Assembly: GCF_030272615.1 (NCBI RefSeq) | Contig: NC_081414.1 | Location: 820,441,896 to 820,505,895, forward strand | Origin: Cryptomeria japonica | Taxonomy: Eukaryota > Streptophyta > Pinopsida > Cupressales > Cupressaceae | DNA: 64,000 nt | Direction: 5' to 3' | Part shown: in pieces, positions 36,001 through 46,346 of the stretch | How positions within the stretch are numbered: position 1 is the stretch's first letter | How the letters are laid out: every line of letters begins with the position of its first letter | Program-made: the position numbers and the translations under genes | Notes under the pieces: model-generated | Told to the model about the DNA's origin: nothing | The model's database searches: none | Seen by the model: only the letters and a program-made list of their open reading frames with translations

Positions 36001-36283
36001 GATTGTAGTGACGGGCACACTCGATCATCAACTCGTGGCATTGAATAGCTGGAGAAAAACCGGCCGCCTTGATGATGCCACTCTCTATTATTCTCCGGGC
36101 GATAGGTGATGGCTTGCCAATGTAAGGGACCTCTCGAAACTTCTTCGTGCTAAAGTTCCCCAAGTTTGTATCTCCAATGTTGCTCCACTTCGACACGATC
36201 TTGGTCTCCACTTCTTCGGTCTTCTGATCTTCTTTCATGAGAGCTGAGCGACTGGTGGATGCTCCCGCCTTCGGGGTCGCCAT
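33062..36283 (-). pseudogene. Long reading frame inside the U3 part of LTR D, unknown protein
   Basis: From the ATG at 36283 (MATPKAGASTSRS), right after a predicted intron acceptor, one frame runs about 1,073 codons to 33062. It is interrupted only by a TGA at about 35015 and a TAG at about 33848. The first 420 residues look globular and helical (FHLPEHRDMIYKSIEGARSV, FYFEKWMFYFIQVIVQGKG, YAGLPHRGVIGRGPGEVRAC). Next comes a charged, low-complexity region rich in Glu, Lys, Ser and Arg, then a coiled coil (ALKDKLREEVEKNRKLEREV), then a helical C-terminal domain of about 250 residues. I do not recognise a family; a remote link to plant transposon-associated or env-like frames is only a guess. 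No zinc knuckle, protease or polymerase motif is present. It is absent from LTR e. Confidence 0.75.
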
Positions 36284-36285
36284 AC

Positions 36286-36488
36286 CTACACAACATTTCA
36301 TTATAAGAACTAGATTTTGCAATAAATGACATAGATTAGAGAGATAAAGTTTTTAGGAAACATCATGATAAGTCTCTAGAGTTATCATTTCCTAAAAAAC
36401 AACGATGATTGAGCTAAGAGATTCAAAATTTCAAAATTTAAAATATGACGATCAATAAATAAAACAATAAAAAATCAAATCGCCATAC
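36286..36488 (-). other. Predicted leader intron upstream of the U3 reading frame
   Basis: Donor GAG/GTATGGCG and acceptor TGTTGTGTAG bound a 203-bp AT-rich segment directly before the ATG at 36283. The same donor and acceptor words bound a 208-bp segment in LTR e (57243-57450). Conservation of both borders supports a real intron, but no transcript is available. Confidence 0.55.
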
Positions 36489-36853
36489 CTCAATAGAGAG
36501 CTAACTCTAGAATGCAAAAAAGACAAAATATCGCCTAGGCAAAATTGAGGACGAATGATCGTCAACGTTATCTCCTCAAGAAATCAACTTCGCCACCTTT
36601 GTCTTGAACGTGATCTCCAATTGCACCTTTGACGTAGTCTTCAACCCTTGGCAAATTCGCTCAAATGAAGGTCTTGCAATATCGCACCACCTTGGATGTA
36701 CTAGCGCCCCCTTGGATAATAGTTCGCACCTTTGGATTTGAATAGAAATTCGCACTCCACACTTGAAATATGCCTCGCACTTCCTTCTTTCTCCTCAAGA
36801 TCGCATGTAGAAGGCTAAAAATGATTATGTGAAAGTGATTATTTTCACCCTCC

Positions 36854-36860
36854 ATATATA
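36854..36860 (-). promoter_or_regulatory. TATA box of the U3 transcription unit
   Basis: The minus strand reads GCGCTATATATGGAGGGTGA; LTR e has GCGCTATAAAGGGAGGGTGA at the equivalent place. It lies about 310 bp downstream of the palindrome array in both copies. Confidence 0.65.
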
Positions 36861-37171
36861 GCGCTTGCATTGCATTCATCCCTCAAGGCCGACTTGGAAA
36901 AATAAAACCATTTTTAAATGATTTTCAATAAAATAACAAAGCCGACTTCCAGTTATAGCGCTCCATTCGATTTTAATAATTAATTAAATGCCTTTCGTTT
37001 TTAAATTATCAATTTCGATTTTTAAATAAAGGCAAAATAATTAATAAATGATCAACGCCATATTAAATGCTAATTTAAATAGGATTTTCAATTTTATCGA
37101 ACTTAGCATTTAAGGAAAATTTAAAATGTTTATTTGGCGCCAAAATCATGAAAATGAAAGGGACGTACCTC

Positions 37172-39106
37172 ATCGCTCTGGTCCCTTGGAGAGGGACAGG
37201 AGCGATCCATGATTTTGTCATGTTTCTTGCAATTTTAACGTTCATCTCCTTCCCTTTCCATGTTCAATATCGATCATTTTGATGGATCCTTCGAATTTGA
37301 TTGCCTTGCATGTGCGCATAAGTGCCTTTGGGTGTTCATCGCCCTGGTCCTTGTCCAAAGGACAGGAGCGATCTCCATGTTTTCACGTTCAATATGTATC
37401 TTTGATCTTCGATCTTTCATTGTGAAGCGAATATCATCTTTGCTCGTTTCTTCTACGCTTGTTCCATTTGTTTGCATGTGGTGTTTGGACATTTAGAGGG
37501 ATCATCGCCCTTGTCCCTTGGAGAGGGACAGGAGCGATCCATGTCTTTCTCCATAATCTTAGCAACTTTGAACTTCAATCTTCGTTGTGATGTCTTCCAA
37601 ACGCCGTCCTTTACCATGCCCATCCTTGCTTTGCCTCGACTTTGAAGGAATATGAGTGTTTTTGATGGGATCGCCTTGGTCCTTGTCCAAAGGACAGGAG
37701 CGATATGAGCTCTTTAGCATATTTAACAATGTTTGGACGTTCAAAACACTTGCATGTGATCTTCAAACGATGTCTCGAACCTTGTATGACCTTATGAAGT
37801 CTTGACTTAGCACGCATCTGAAACAAAATGGAGAGTCCAAGGCAAATCGCCCTGGTCCCTTGGAGAGGGACAGGAGCGATATGGTCCCTATGTTCATTTT
37901 GGTGATTATTTTACGTTTGAAATCTTCGTGTATCACCTTCCTATCATACCATGGACCCTCTAAGACCTTGCAAAACTTTGACTTTACGTAAATCTTGCAT
38001 GAAGTGGCCAATATATCCAACATCGCTCTGGTCCCTTCCTGAGGGACAGGAGCGAAGTTCATCATTAAGTGCTTGTTCTTGTTTTTACCAACTTGCAATC
38101 ATCTTCATTACGTGAAATGATGTCCTTTCGACCCTCTTGGTTGCTCGAAACTTGATTGTCTTTTGAAATTTATGTCATTATGTAGATATCGCTCTGGTCC
38201 CTTCCCAAGGGACAGGAGCGATCTGGGTCTTAGAGTGTAAATCTCTCCATTGTGATGACCTTTGAGTGCTTGTGCTCGATGAAGATGTCTTGAAATGTCC
38301 TTGCCACCCTTTGTCTTGACTTAGATCGGTTTCAAACTTAAGTAAAAGGCAATATAACCATTGTATCGCCCTGGTCCCTTGGAGAGGGACAGGAGCGATC
38401 CATCTCTTGTAGCCTTCATTTCATTTTGTCAGGTTCCAAATTTATATTCAACGGACTCGTCATGCTCTACTCCATTCATCCATGCCTTAATATCGTCTGC
38501 AACTTGGCAAGAAAATCAATTATAACAAAAATCGCTCTGGTCCCTTGGAGAGGGACAGGAGCGAACTAGGCCTTTTGGGACCCTTGTGGACGTTTAAAAA
38601 TCTTCAATTTGTATTCAATGAGTTCATCTCACGCTCTTCCTTGCCTTTGGACGTAAACTTGTCTTGATTTTTGCCTGGATTTTGCCCAATGAAGGACATC
38701 GCTCTGGTCCCTGGGAAAGGGACGGGAGCTATAAGGTACTTCGCCCTGGTCCCTTGGAGAGGGACAGGAGCGAACTTTGCATTCTGGACCATTTTCCTTT
38801 GTGTTAGCACTTCAAATTATATTCATTTGGTAAAGCATCTTCCTTTGGACCTCTTCAAATCATCAAGTCAACGAAATCTCGCAAGGACAAGGCAAAATTT
38901 GATTTGTAGCTCTGGTCCTTCACTGAGGGACAGGAGCGATTTTCCTCCTGGAGGCGTTTCGGTGCTCATGAAAATCTTCAATTTATATTCAATGGAAAGA
39001 TCTCGCCGTTCTTCATCACTTACAATTCGAAATTTGTCTGGACTCTGCAGGAATAATGAGATATTTGGAAAAGAGCTCCCGTCCTTCACTGAGGGACAGG
39101 AGCGAT
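37172..39106. repeat. Array of 13 palindromes, about 170-bp spacing
   Basis: Units start near 37172, 37341, 37504, 37670, 37846, 38021, 38188, 38365, 38531, 38698, 38738, 38909 and 39074, mostly 163-177 bp apart. Each is about 35 bp, with two 15-bp arms (ATCGCxCTGGTCCCT and its near complement) around a 5-bp loop. Spacers are much more diverged than the palindromes but share weak common words, so this looks like an old 170-bp tandem array with a conserved core. Confidence 0.93.
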
Positions 39107-39504
39107 TTTGCTCCTACAGGCCAAAATAACATGATTTTTCACATTTTAACACTTCACAAGGCAAAAACAAATCATTTCCAACGCCCAGGATCAAAGATCA
39201 AAAAAGTCAAAATTTAGTCAAAATATTCAATCGGACAAAAATTCACATTTCTCTCTCAACACTTAGACAAATTTAAGCTCTGCATCAACATTCCAATTGA
39301 ACATTAAACCATTCTGGCGAATTCATTGCATTCAAAATTTGCATCCTAGAAAAGGAAGCTCAAAAGCTCTCAAAAACGACTGGATTTTGGCCTGAAAAGA
39401 CAAAAATAAAAACCCTAAGGCTTGACCCTAAATCCAGACGACTAACTGACTAACAAAATCCTAAAAAACGAAGGCGAAAACGAACGAAAAACGAGCAAAA
39501 AGAG

Positions 39505-39549
39505 GGGGTCCCCATTTGCGATGGGGCGATGTGTGAAATGGTCACAACA
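39505..39549 (-). repeat. Conserved LTR terminus module (D)
   Basis: In element sense it begins TGTTGTGACCATTTCACACA, then comes the hairpin CCCCATCGCAAATGGGG, then ACCCCC. Related modules are at 42841, 45393 (minus), 48346 and 54101. Confidence 0.92.
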
Positions 39550-40860
39550 GGTACAAGCTTTTGTGACAACAAAAACCTAACCCTAAATCCTAAATTGAAT
39601 CAAAACAACTTAAAACACAAAACAAACACATTTATCTCTTTCGAAAAACAAAACACAAAAACCAAATAACTTTGCCTAACTCTCATTCTTGCTTGTCATT
39701 GCACATACATAGCTCAAGGTTTATCATTGACGCCTCCAATCAGGTTGGATTGCTATTCCTACACATGTATGAACCCATTTTTTGTCACACAGATAGTGAA
39801 TGAAGATTTTTGGATTGGAAGTTTCTTTTGTTTTGTTTTATTTTTTATTTCTTCTATGAACAAACGCTATTGTTTTGTTTTCATTGTTTATTAGGTTACT
39901 AGTTTATTTTCATCTGAGGGAACTAGAGTTCACGCTCCATTTTTATTAGTGTATGTGTATTCCAATTTGGACCTTTTGTACAAGCATACTAACTACAAGT
40001 AAAGGGCAATGAAGTTGTGGGATGTAGAGCCAAAGCAACCTAACTTTGATGCTGCCACTACACAATAATTTTTTTTAGAGGAGCCAAATAGCAAGCATAG
40101 TTTTATTGCCAATGCCAATGGCGGCACTCGTCGTGGTTTTTCTAACGTACTTCAATCATCCATTGTCAAAGATGATGACGATGCTCTTTATGAAGAGTAA
40201 TATGAGGATGAGTTATGATTTTATTATTTTAAAATTGAATAATAAATATCTATCATGACATTTGAGTTTTATATATTGACATCAATTGAGTAGTATTTTA
40301 ATATTTATGACTTTTGTTCATTTTATGCATGTTGTGTGGTTATCTAAACTTAATTATTGTTTTTAGGTTTTTATTTATATCATGCTTGAATGGCCATGCC
40401 ATAGTGACACCTATGTTCTACTCAAGATTGTTCAAATCCTCATGGTGACAACTAAAGGTGGAATTCCAAGTGACAACTCTTGGACTTCTATTGCGGCTTT
40501 TAAGTCAATTAAAAGTTTGATATGTTGAAAAGAGTGGACATTGTGTTAAGGTAGGAAGTCCTCCTTGTGGCCTCCACTGATATGGGCTGGGCTCAAAATT
40601 CCAAATCACCATACCAGTAACTTTGTTTAAATACATTAGCTGCATCACTTCTACTAAATATAATTATAATGATTGTGTAAAAGAAGTCTCTATTTTGAAG
40701 ATTGTGATGTCCCCTTTTTGAGTTGAGACTATAATATATCTATCCAAAAGACACTAAGAGATATCAGTATAATATATTGCTTATATAATTATAAATTAAT
40801 TATTACTTAATATATAAATTATTTTTTGTTTATATATGGCTATTTATTATTAATTATTAT
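39550..40860. other. AT-rich stretch, no gene recognised
   Basis: Flank of LTR D. If D has a TSD it would begin GGTAC here. No coding motif is seen. Confidence 0.5.
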
Positions 40861-42835
40861 ATTATTCAGTGGTTGGATCTGGATCAACCATTTTCATGAT
40901 TCAAAATACAGGTCTTTTCAGGAAACATTAGCATGTAGACTTCAACTCCTCAAAAGAAAACCCCACAAGTACCTATTTGGATCCACAAGTATGCCCTCCC
41001 CCAATGGTTTTGCCCCCTTATGTCTTTGAGATGACTTCTTAATCTTTGGCATTGGCAATTGATATATCATTGAAGAGGCCTATCTATATATGCCAGGATC
41101 TGCATAGAACCAGATCTAACCAAAAAACGTATTACCCTAATAGTAGGAGATTAAGTATGGACCCAAGCTCTAAACTTGAAAGTCTACCCTTCAGATGTAG
41201 AGGTTGCCACAAATATGGTCACTTATCCAAAAATGTCCAACTTTCAAAAGGTCTAGAAGGACAAAAAGGAACAAAGGATGAGAAAAGATGTAGATGGTTT
41301 CATTAGCCTAAGAAGTACACAATAAGGAACAAGAACCCAAAAGTAACAGGCGACAAGAGCATGGAGAGAGTGAATACAACCCAAGAAAGTGAGCATAGAG
41401 CTAAAGAAACCCAGTCTCAATTAAAGGGGAGAAGAATAAAGGAATTCTGGAGGACTACAACTTCAAAGGAGATCTGGAAAAACCCATTGAGGAGCCAATG
41501 GAATCTCAAACAACCCAAAACGCAAGGAAATGAGGTAAGGGTAGAATCACCCCCCATTTGTCAATTTCTATGGAGATGGAACATGATAAAAACAAGAAGC
41601 AACAAGAGATCCTCAACAGATCAAGTTTTGAGAAGTCAACGGGAAACCTATCTACCGCAAACACTTAGAGAAAAGAAGGGGAGATTTTGCAAGTAATAAG
41701 GCAAGAAGGCCAAATAGGTACACATCTTTACAAACAAATACCCTAGCAGATTTGGCCGCGAGGCACCAATCCCAACTAGAATGCCTTGGTGGGCACCAAG
41801 ATATCTAAGGTTAGTCAATGAAGATATTAACATGGAACAATAGAGGATTAAACTCCCCCTCCAAGAGACATGCTTCAAAGAATCTTAGAGAAATAAAATC
41901 CAATGATAGTCTTATTACAAGAAAACAAGTTGGTTAGTAAGCATGAGGACTATGACTTCCCTTGCTTTCTTAATAAAATGAGAAATTATTACTAAAGCAG
42001 CTAGGGGATCTTCAAGAGGGCTAGTTAATGTTTACAGCCTTAAAGAGGTCTCAATTCAAGAGATTCTCTCTTCATATTCTCGATAGGCTTGTTACATAAG
42101 TGGTTTCTCTACTAAGCTATTTGTTTTCTCTTATTAATGTCTATGGACCTCAAAACAAGAAAAGGAGACTTGTTGGTCTCAAATCAAGATGATCATGAGA
42201 GTTGATGAAGATGTTTGTTCCCATTGGATTGTGACAAGGGATTTTTATGCCGAAATTGACTCCTCTAAGAAGAGAGCGAGGTCTGAACACAAGTGATAAT
42301 CAATTAGTTTTATCTCTTTCCTTCAAGATTCAGATTTGTGGAACATCAAACCTCAGAGTGGTTGGTTCACTTGGTCAAAATGAAGAAAAAAGGTCAACAT
42401 TCTTGCAAGGATCGATAGATTCTTGGCATCTTCCCTATTGCTTTATATAGATACCTTCTACTTGAAATTCCTCATATAAGCAGGTTCTGATTACTGGCCT
42501 ATTTCAAGATGCGTTCCCCAAAAGAGTGCCCTTTTGGTTTGAAAAAGATGTGGTTAGAACATAAGAACTTGGATACAGTTGCTTCTAACTTCTAGAAAGG
42601 CCAACACTTTTTTTGAGACAAATATGTATGTTTCTAGTAGAAAGCTAAAATATTCAAATGTCATCTAAAGGAGTGAGACCATTGTGATTTCAAAACCCTA
42701 TTTCAAAGATCAAATGACCTTGAGAACAGGATGGCGGAAATTCAAAAGTATCTCCAACCCAATGTAATCCCAAATTCTCTAAAGGATAAGATGGAAGAGG
42801 TGGTTTAATTAAATAGATGATATTTATAGATGTGA
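40861..42835 (+). mobile_element. LINE remnant: ORF1 zinc knuckle and start of ORF2 endonuclease
   Basis: At 41190-41260 the plus strand encodes LPFRCRGCHKYGHLSKNV, the knuckle at the end of plant LINE ORF1, with its last Cys replaced by Val. At 41818 a frame starts MKILTWNNRGLNSPSKRH, the beginning of the APE-type endonuclease of LINE ORF2 (WNxRG motif). Further decayed endonuclease pieces follow: NVYGPQNKKR near 42138, a VTRDFYAEI piece near 42230 where GGDFNA is expected, and GWFTWSK...ARIDRFLA near 42360-42430. Stops and shifts are many. The endonuclease would nick target DNA for target-primed reverse transcription; this copy is dead and is cut by LTR b. Confidence 0.75.
41818..42465 (+). 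pseudogene. LINE ORF2 endonuclease domain, broken
   Basis: The ATG at 41818 opens ILTWNNRGLNSP. The Asn/Asp residues of the first catalytic motif are partly kept, but the frame stops within about 40 codons. Downstream homologous pieces lie in changing frames to about 42465. Relative to a normal LINE endonuclease of about 230 residues, most of the domain's length is represented but nothing is translatable. The preceding CCHC frame (41046-41306) fits ORF1 of the same element. Confidence 0.7.
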
Positions 42836-42840
42836 GGACC
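42836..42840. repeat. Target-site duplication GGACC (left, solo LTR b)
   Basis: Repeated exactly at 46031-46035. Confidence 0.9.
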
Positions 42841-43325
42841 TGTTGTAACGTTTTCACACATTGCCTCGTTGCAAATGGGGACCCCCTACTTTTTAAGTCC
42901 TCTTGGTCTTTTGGTTTTGGTTCATTGGGTCTTTTTGTGGCAGTCTCTTCAATCCCCTCAGTTTTTAGGTGTTTTGGGGTGAATTTGATCAAGTTTGCAA
43001 GTCGTTTGAGCAAATTTGGCTAAAGTTTGGAACTCGTTTGGTCCATTTTAGGGTTTTGCCCTTCAGACTTAGATTTGAGGACTTTTCCTTAGGGTTTTGG
43101 AAAAATTGAACATTGCATTGGAATCAAGACCCTTCAAGGAAACTACCAATGAAATTTGAGCGTATCCTGAGCAACTTTCTATTTTTAGAAAGTCCCTATT
43201 TTTTAGGGATTTCACTATCTCCCGGATTGTCTTTATTTTGTCGAAAATCGAACTTACTATTATCAGCAGTTTCTATTTTTAGGGTCATCTTGCCTCGGTT
43301 TGTTGTAATTTTGACATTTTGAAGT

Positions 43326-43345
43326 ACTTACTATTTTCAGTAAGT
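43326..43345. repeat. Hairpin ACTTACTA-TTTTC-AGTAAGT
   Basis: A 20-bp palindrome in LTR b, shared with the LTR-like segment in element B (17653 and 17767). Confidence 0.8.
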
Positions 43346-43630
43346 CTATTTTTGGCAGGTTCTTCACAGGCAGGGGTCCCGACACTGAAGACTGAACATT
43401 CCTGAATATTTGTCTAAATCCGGAAAGTTTGAAAAAGAAGACAGTTGATCAAGAATGGCTAAATGTGAATTCATTCTAGAAGTGGAAAGGCATTAAAAAA
43501 TCTCTTAAGGCACGAAAATCCACTCCAATCCAAGATTATATCATGATCTGGAAAGTGCAAAAATGGCTTTAAGTTTGGAGGAAAGCCAAGCAAGAACCCT
43601 TCACCAAAGAAATGCATCTAAAGAAAGGTG

Positions 43631-44275
43631 GGCGCCAAAATAGGGTCTTGGGGGAATTTTCCTTCCAAGACCAAATTCCTACAGATGGTCTTAATGGCAC
43701 TCATGTTTGGGAGTTGGGCACCAAAATGGGGTTGTGGAGGAATTTTCCTCCACACCCAAATTCCTTCATTATGTCAATTTAGCACGCAGGTATGGAGGTG
43801 GAGTGCCAAAACAAGGCTATGGAGGATTTTTCCTCGCCGGGCAACATTCCTTCACAAGGTGATTCCAATGCCCAAGTCAAGATGAGGAGCGCTAAACCCA
43901 AGGCATCATGGAAAGTCAACAAAAAGGTCAAATCCTTCACACCATGGAAACGGAGCCCAAGCATGCATATGGGCGCTAGATTGGGGTTGTGGAGGAATTT
44001 TCCTCCCAACCCAAAATTCTTTCACCACATGCTTTTGGTGCTCTGGTCAAGGAATGGGCACCAAACTGAGGGTTTGGAGGAATTTTCCTCCATGACCAAA
44101 AACCCTGTTGCATGGGTTTTCAGCGCCCAAACCAGGAATAGAGTGCTAGACAAGGGGTATGGAGGAATATTTCAAAGGCAAGGAATTCCTCCATGAGGTC
44201 AAATCAATGCCCAACTAAGGTGGACGGCGCTAGGCGAGAGTAAGTTAGAAATTTCCTTCCAAGGTAAATTCCTCC
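43631..44275. repeat. 85-bp tandem palindrome array of LTR b
   Basis: Units begin GGCGCCAAA- or GGGCACCAAA-like near 43631, 43717, 43802, 43887, 43972, 44056, 44143 and 44226, about 85 bp apart. Each has a central palindrome, best seen as TGGAGGAATTTTCCTCCA. The period is half of the 170 bp found in LTR D/e. Confidence 0.88.
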
Positions 44276-44762
44276 ACAGCATGAAATGACATTGAAAGAA
44301 GGGCATGGAGATCAAGTCCAGAATAGAGAAGAAACGAAAATCCCACTAGGAAAGAAGTTCAAAATATCCTTCTCAGGAAGAAAATTCGGCCAAAAGTTGA
44401 AGAAATTTCGAGATAGATAGAATTGGTCAAAATAAAGAATTTTATCTATCCTGAATGTCGGAACTCAAATCCTAAAAAATAGGAAATGCAACAAATTGAT
44501 GAAAAAGCTTCCTTGGAACAAGATGAACTCAAAGGCCACAAAAATTCTTCCCGAATAAATTTTCTCTCTCCAGGAATTTTCTGTCTCCAAAATCTAGGTA
44601 TACAGGAATCCTTCGGAAGTGGAAAAGATTGATAAAATTCTTCCAAGGCAGGAAAATCTTCTAAAATGTCTTTTGTGAGCCCGAAATGGAAAGATTCTTA
44701 TAAAGGATGAGTTGGTGACATGCAAAGAGAATATTCTATATTAAAGAAGCACAACTCAGAAA

Positions 44763-44770
44763 CTTATAAA
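44763..44770 (+). promoter_or_regulatory. TATA box of LTR b
   Basis: CTTATAAAAGTTCC, about 1.92 kb into the LTR and downstream of its palindrome array. Confidence 0.5.
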
Positions 44771-45346
44771 AGTTCCTATAATGGCGGGGTCCATTTGCAT
44801 GACGAGAATCTATTGAGTACATGGCAGCATGATGGTGCATTTATTGCTAGTGGGCATCTTGACTGAGTAGTGGCATACTTAATGCATGGCGGCTACCATA
44901 TTCCTGAAAGTGATGGTGCATTCATTGCACAATGGGCGAATTTGAAGGTGATGTTGCATTTATTATACAATGGGTGATCTTTTGCATTTATCATCCATTG
45001 ACTTGACCAACTCAAACCTTCAAAGGGAAAATCCTTGATGATACTCACTCACAAACCTTCATTCACTTCCTTAACTCAAAGACAAAGGTCTCAAAAGGCA
45101 AGACTCCTAACATGACACAAAGACTTCCTTAAACTCAATCAAGACTCGACCCTCGAAGCAAGACCCAGGCCTAACCAAGAGGAAGCTTTTAACAGAGACC
45201 CTGACCTGGAACCACAAACTGACCAATTTGAGCCTAAGCAAACCATCCTATCCTAACGAGCCCTCTGGCGACCCTTCAATGCAAAGATTAATAGCCAAAA
45301 ACCTAAAAGACTAAGCCAGAAAGACTAACCCTAGAAAGCAAAAAAG

Positions 45347-45393
45347 CAGGGGTCCCCATTTGCAATGGGGCAATGTGTGAATACGTCACAACA
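45347..45393 (-). repeat. Conserved LTR terminus module in inverted orientation
   Basis: On the minus strand from 45393: TGTTGTGACGTATTCACACA, then CCCCATTGCAAATGGGG. It faces the module at 42841. The sequence that follows on the minus strand resembles the start of LTR d (GCTTTCTAGG, then GGCTATTAATCTTTGCATTG). Confidence 0.85.
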
Positions 45394-46229
45394 AGTAGAA
45401 GTAGAGTAGTGCTTTGATTTCAAAGGAGAATGTAATGGTGTTCAATGAATTTCCACGGCTCATACTTTTTGCATCTTGTTGATTATAAGTTGCAGTGTAA
45501 AGTTAGCCTAAGCCACTAAATTTGTGCTAAGTTCAATTGTGGATAGTTGTTTGGATTGCACTGTTTTGGGTATTCAAATGCACTTTCTCGATGTGAAAAT
45601 CCTTCAACATCCTTGGAAGATTGCACCAGCTCTTGTAAAGTTGTAGTTAATCTTGGCGAAGCAGGATTTGGTTTATTTGAAATTCATCCATTAGAGCACT
45701 ATCTGTTGATATCACTGTCCTTAGGAGTAGATTTAGATCCTTCTAACCCTTTCCCCTTTAATTTCAATTGATTCAAAGTAGAAGCATCATGATGAAGTTC
45801 CAACCATAGCAAAGAAGTGAAAGAATGATTCAAACGTAAATCCCCTTGGATTACCAGCATATCACATCAAGCCAATTGAGTCACATCCATTGCATAATCG
45901 GAACCTTGGAGTCAGTTGTTTGAACTTATTGCAATCTTAGCATACAATTGAACTTTGATCAAGAGAGAGTAAAGTGACAGATGGTCAGCTTTATTTTGTG
46001 TTAGACGTAGTCATAAAAAACATGTCAGCAGGACCTTTTCTAGAAGCTAAAATATACAATCAAATGGATTAAAGAGGTACATCGCAACCCTAACATTAAG
46101 CTTTTTCATTTAACTTGCAAAATGAGAAGGCAAAGGAACTATATCTCCGAACCTGGAATTGAGGAGAGCCACACTACAAAAACACTCGGATGTAATCAAG
46201 ACTTCTCTAGTTTCCTTTTGGACTCACAT

Positions 46230-46232
<3 letters not shown>

Positions 46233-46262
<30 letters not shown>
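46233..46262. repeat. (GA)15 microsatellite
   Basis: Thirty bases of uninterrupted GA. Confidence 0.95.
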
Positions 46263-46266
<4 letters not shown>

Positions 46267-46312
46267 GGAGATGCTAAGTTTGTTCCAAGTGTTGTTTGTA
46301 ACCAGGTAAGAT

Positions 46313-46346
46313 GGGTTCGGATTGCCTTAAGGCAACATCCGAACCC
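46313..46346. repeat. 34-bp near-perfect hairpin
   Basis: GGGTTCGGAT-TGCC, loop TTAA, GGCA-AC-ATCCGAACCC: ten outer and four inner base pairs with a small bulge. Confidence 0.85.

Larger units (their letters stand above)
31994..39549 (-). repeat. Giant 7.56-kb LTR of element D, carrying its own reading frame
   Basis: In element sense the LTR starts TGTTGTGACC at 39549 and ends CACGTCAACA at 31994, next to the primer-binding site. Both ends and most of the rest match solo LTR e (54101-58859, plus strand). Order inside: terminal hairpin module; 13 palindromes; TATA box (36854); leader with a GT-AG intron; reading frame 36283-33062; inverted telo-box (32942); retro-promoter TATA (32870); R-U5. 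LTR e has the same order but only a 53-codon frame where this copy has about 1,073 codons. The element's second LTR is not in the window. Confidence 0.88.
42841..46030 (+). mobile_element. Solo LTR b (TGTTGTAACG...TGTCAGCA)
   Basis: It is 3.19 kb, from the conserved terminus module at 42841 to CATGTCAGCA at 46030, with the perfect TSD GGACC. Its last 600 bp (45399-46030) resemble the R-U5 part of LTR e: shared words include CCTTT near the end of R, a stretch about CCAGCATATCACATCA and GGAACCTTGGAGTC. A TATA box lies at 44763. The U3 holds an 85-bp palindromic array (43631-44275). An inverted second terminus module (45347-45393) lies inside it, probably a later insertion of a related LTR piece whose other end I could not fix. 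Confidence 0.82.

Noticed and set aside
37172-39106. CRISPR-like array (regular 35-bp palindromic repeats)
   Set aside because: Spacers are about 130 bp and related to each other, there are no cas genes, and the context is a plant LTR.
42841-45393. A DNA transposon with 45-bp terminal inverted repeats
   Set aside because: The ends are LTR termini seen elsewhere in other contexts, there is no matching TSD (GGACC versus AGTAG), and the true TSD pair is 42836/46031.
44866-45398. AGTAG direct repeats (44866-44870 and 45394-45398) as TSD of a 523-bp inverted LTR piece
   Set aside because: A local tandem repeat of GATGGTGCATTTATTGC-type units runs across 44870, so the left border is doubtful. AGTAG is also frequent here. 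Left unresolved.
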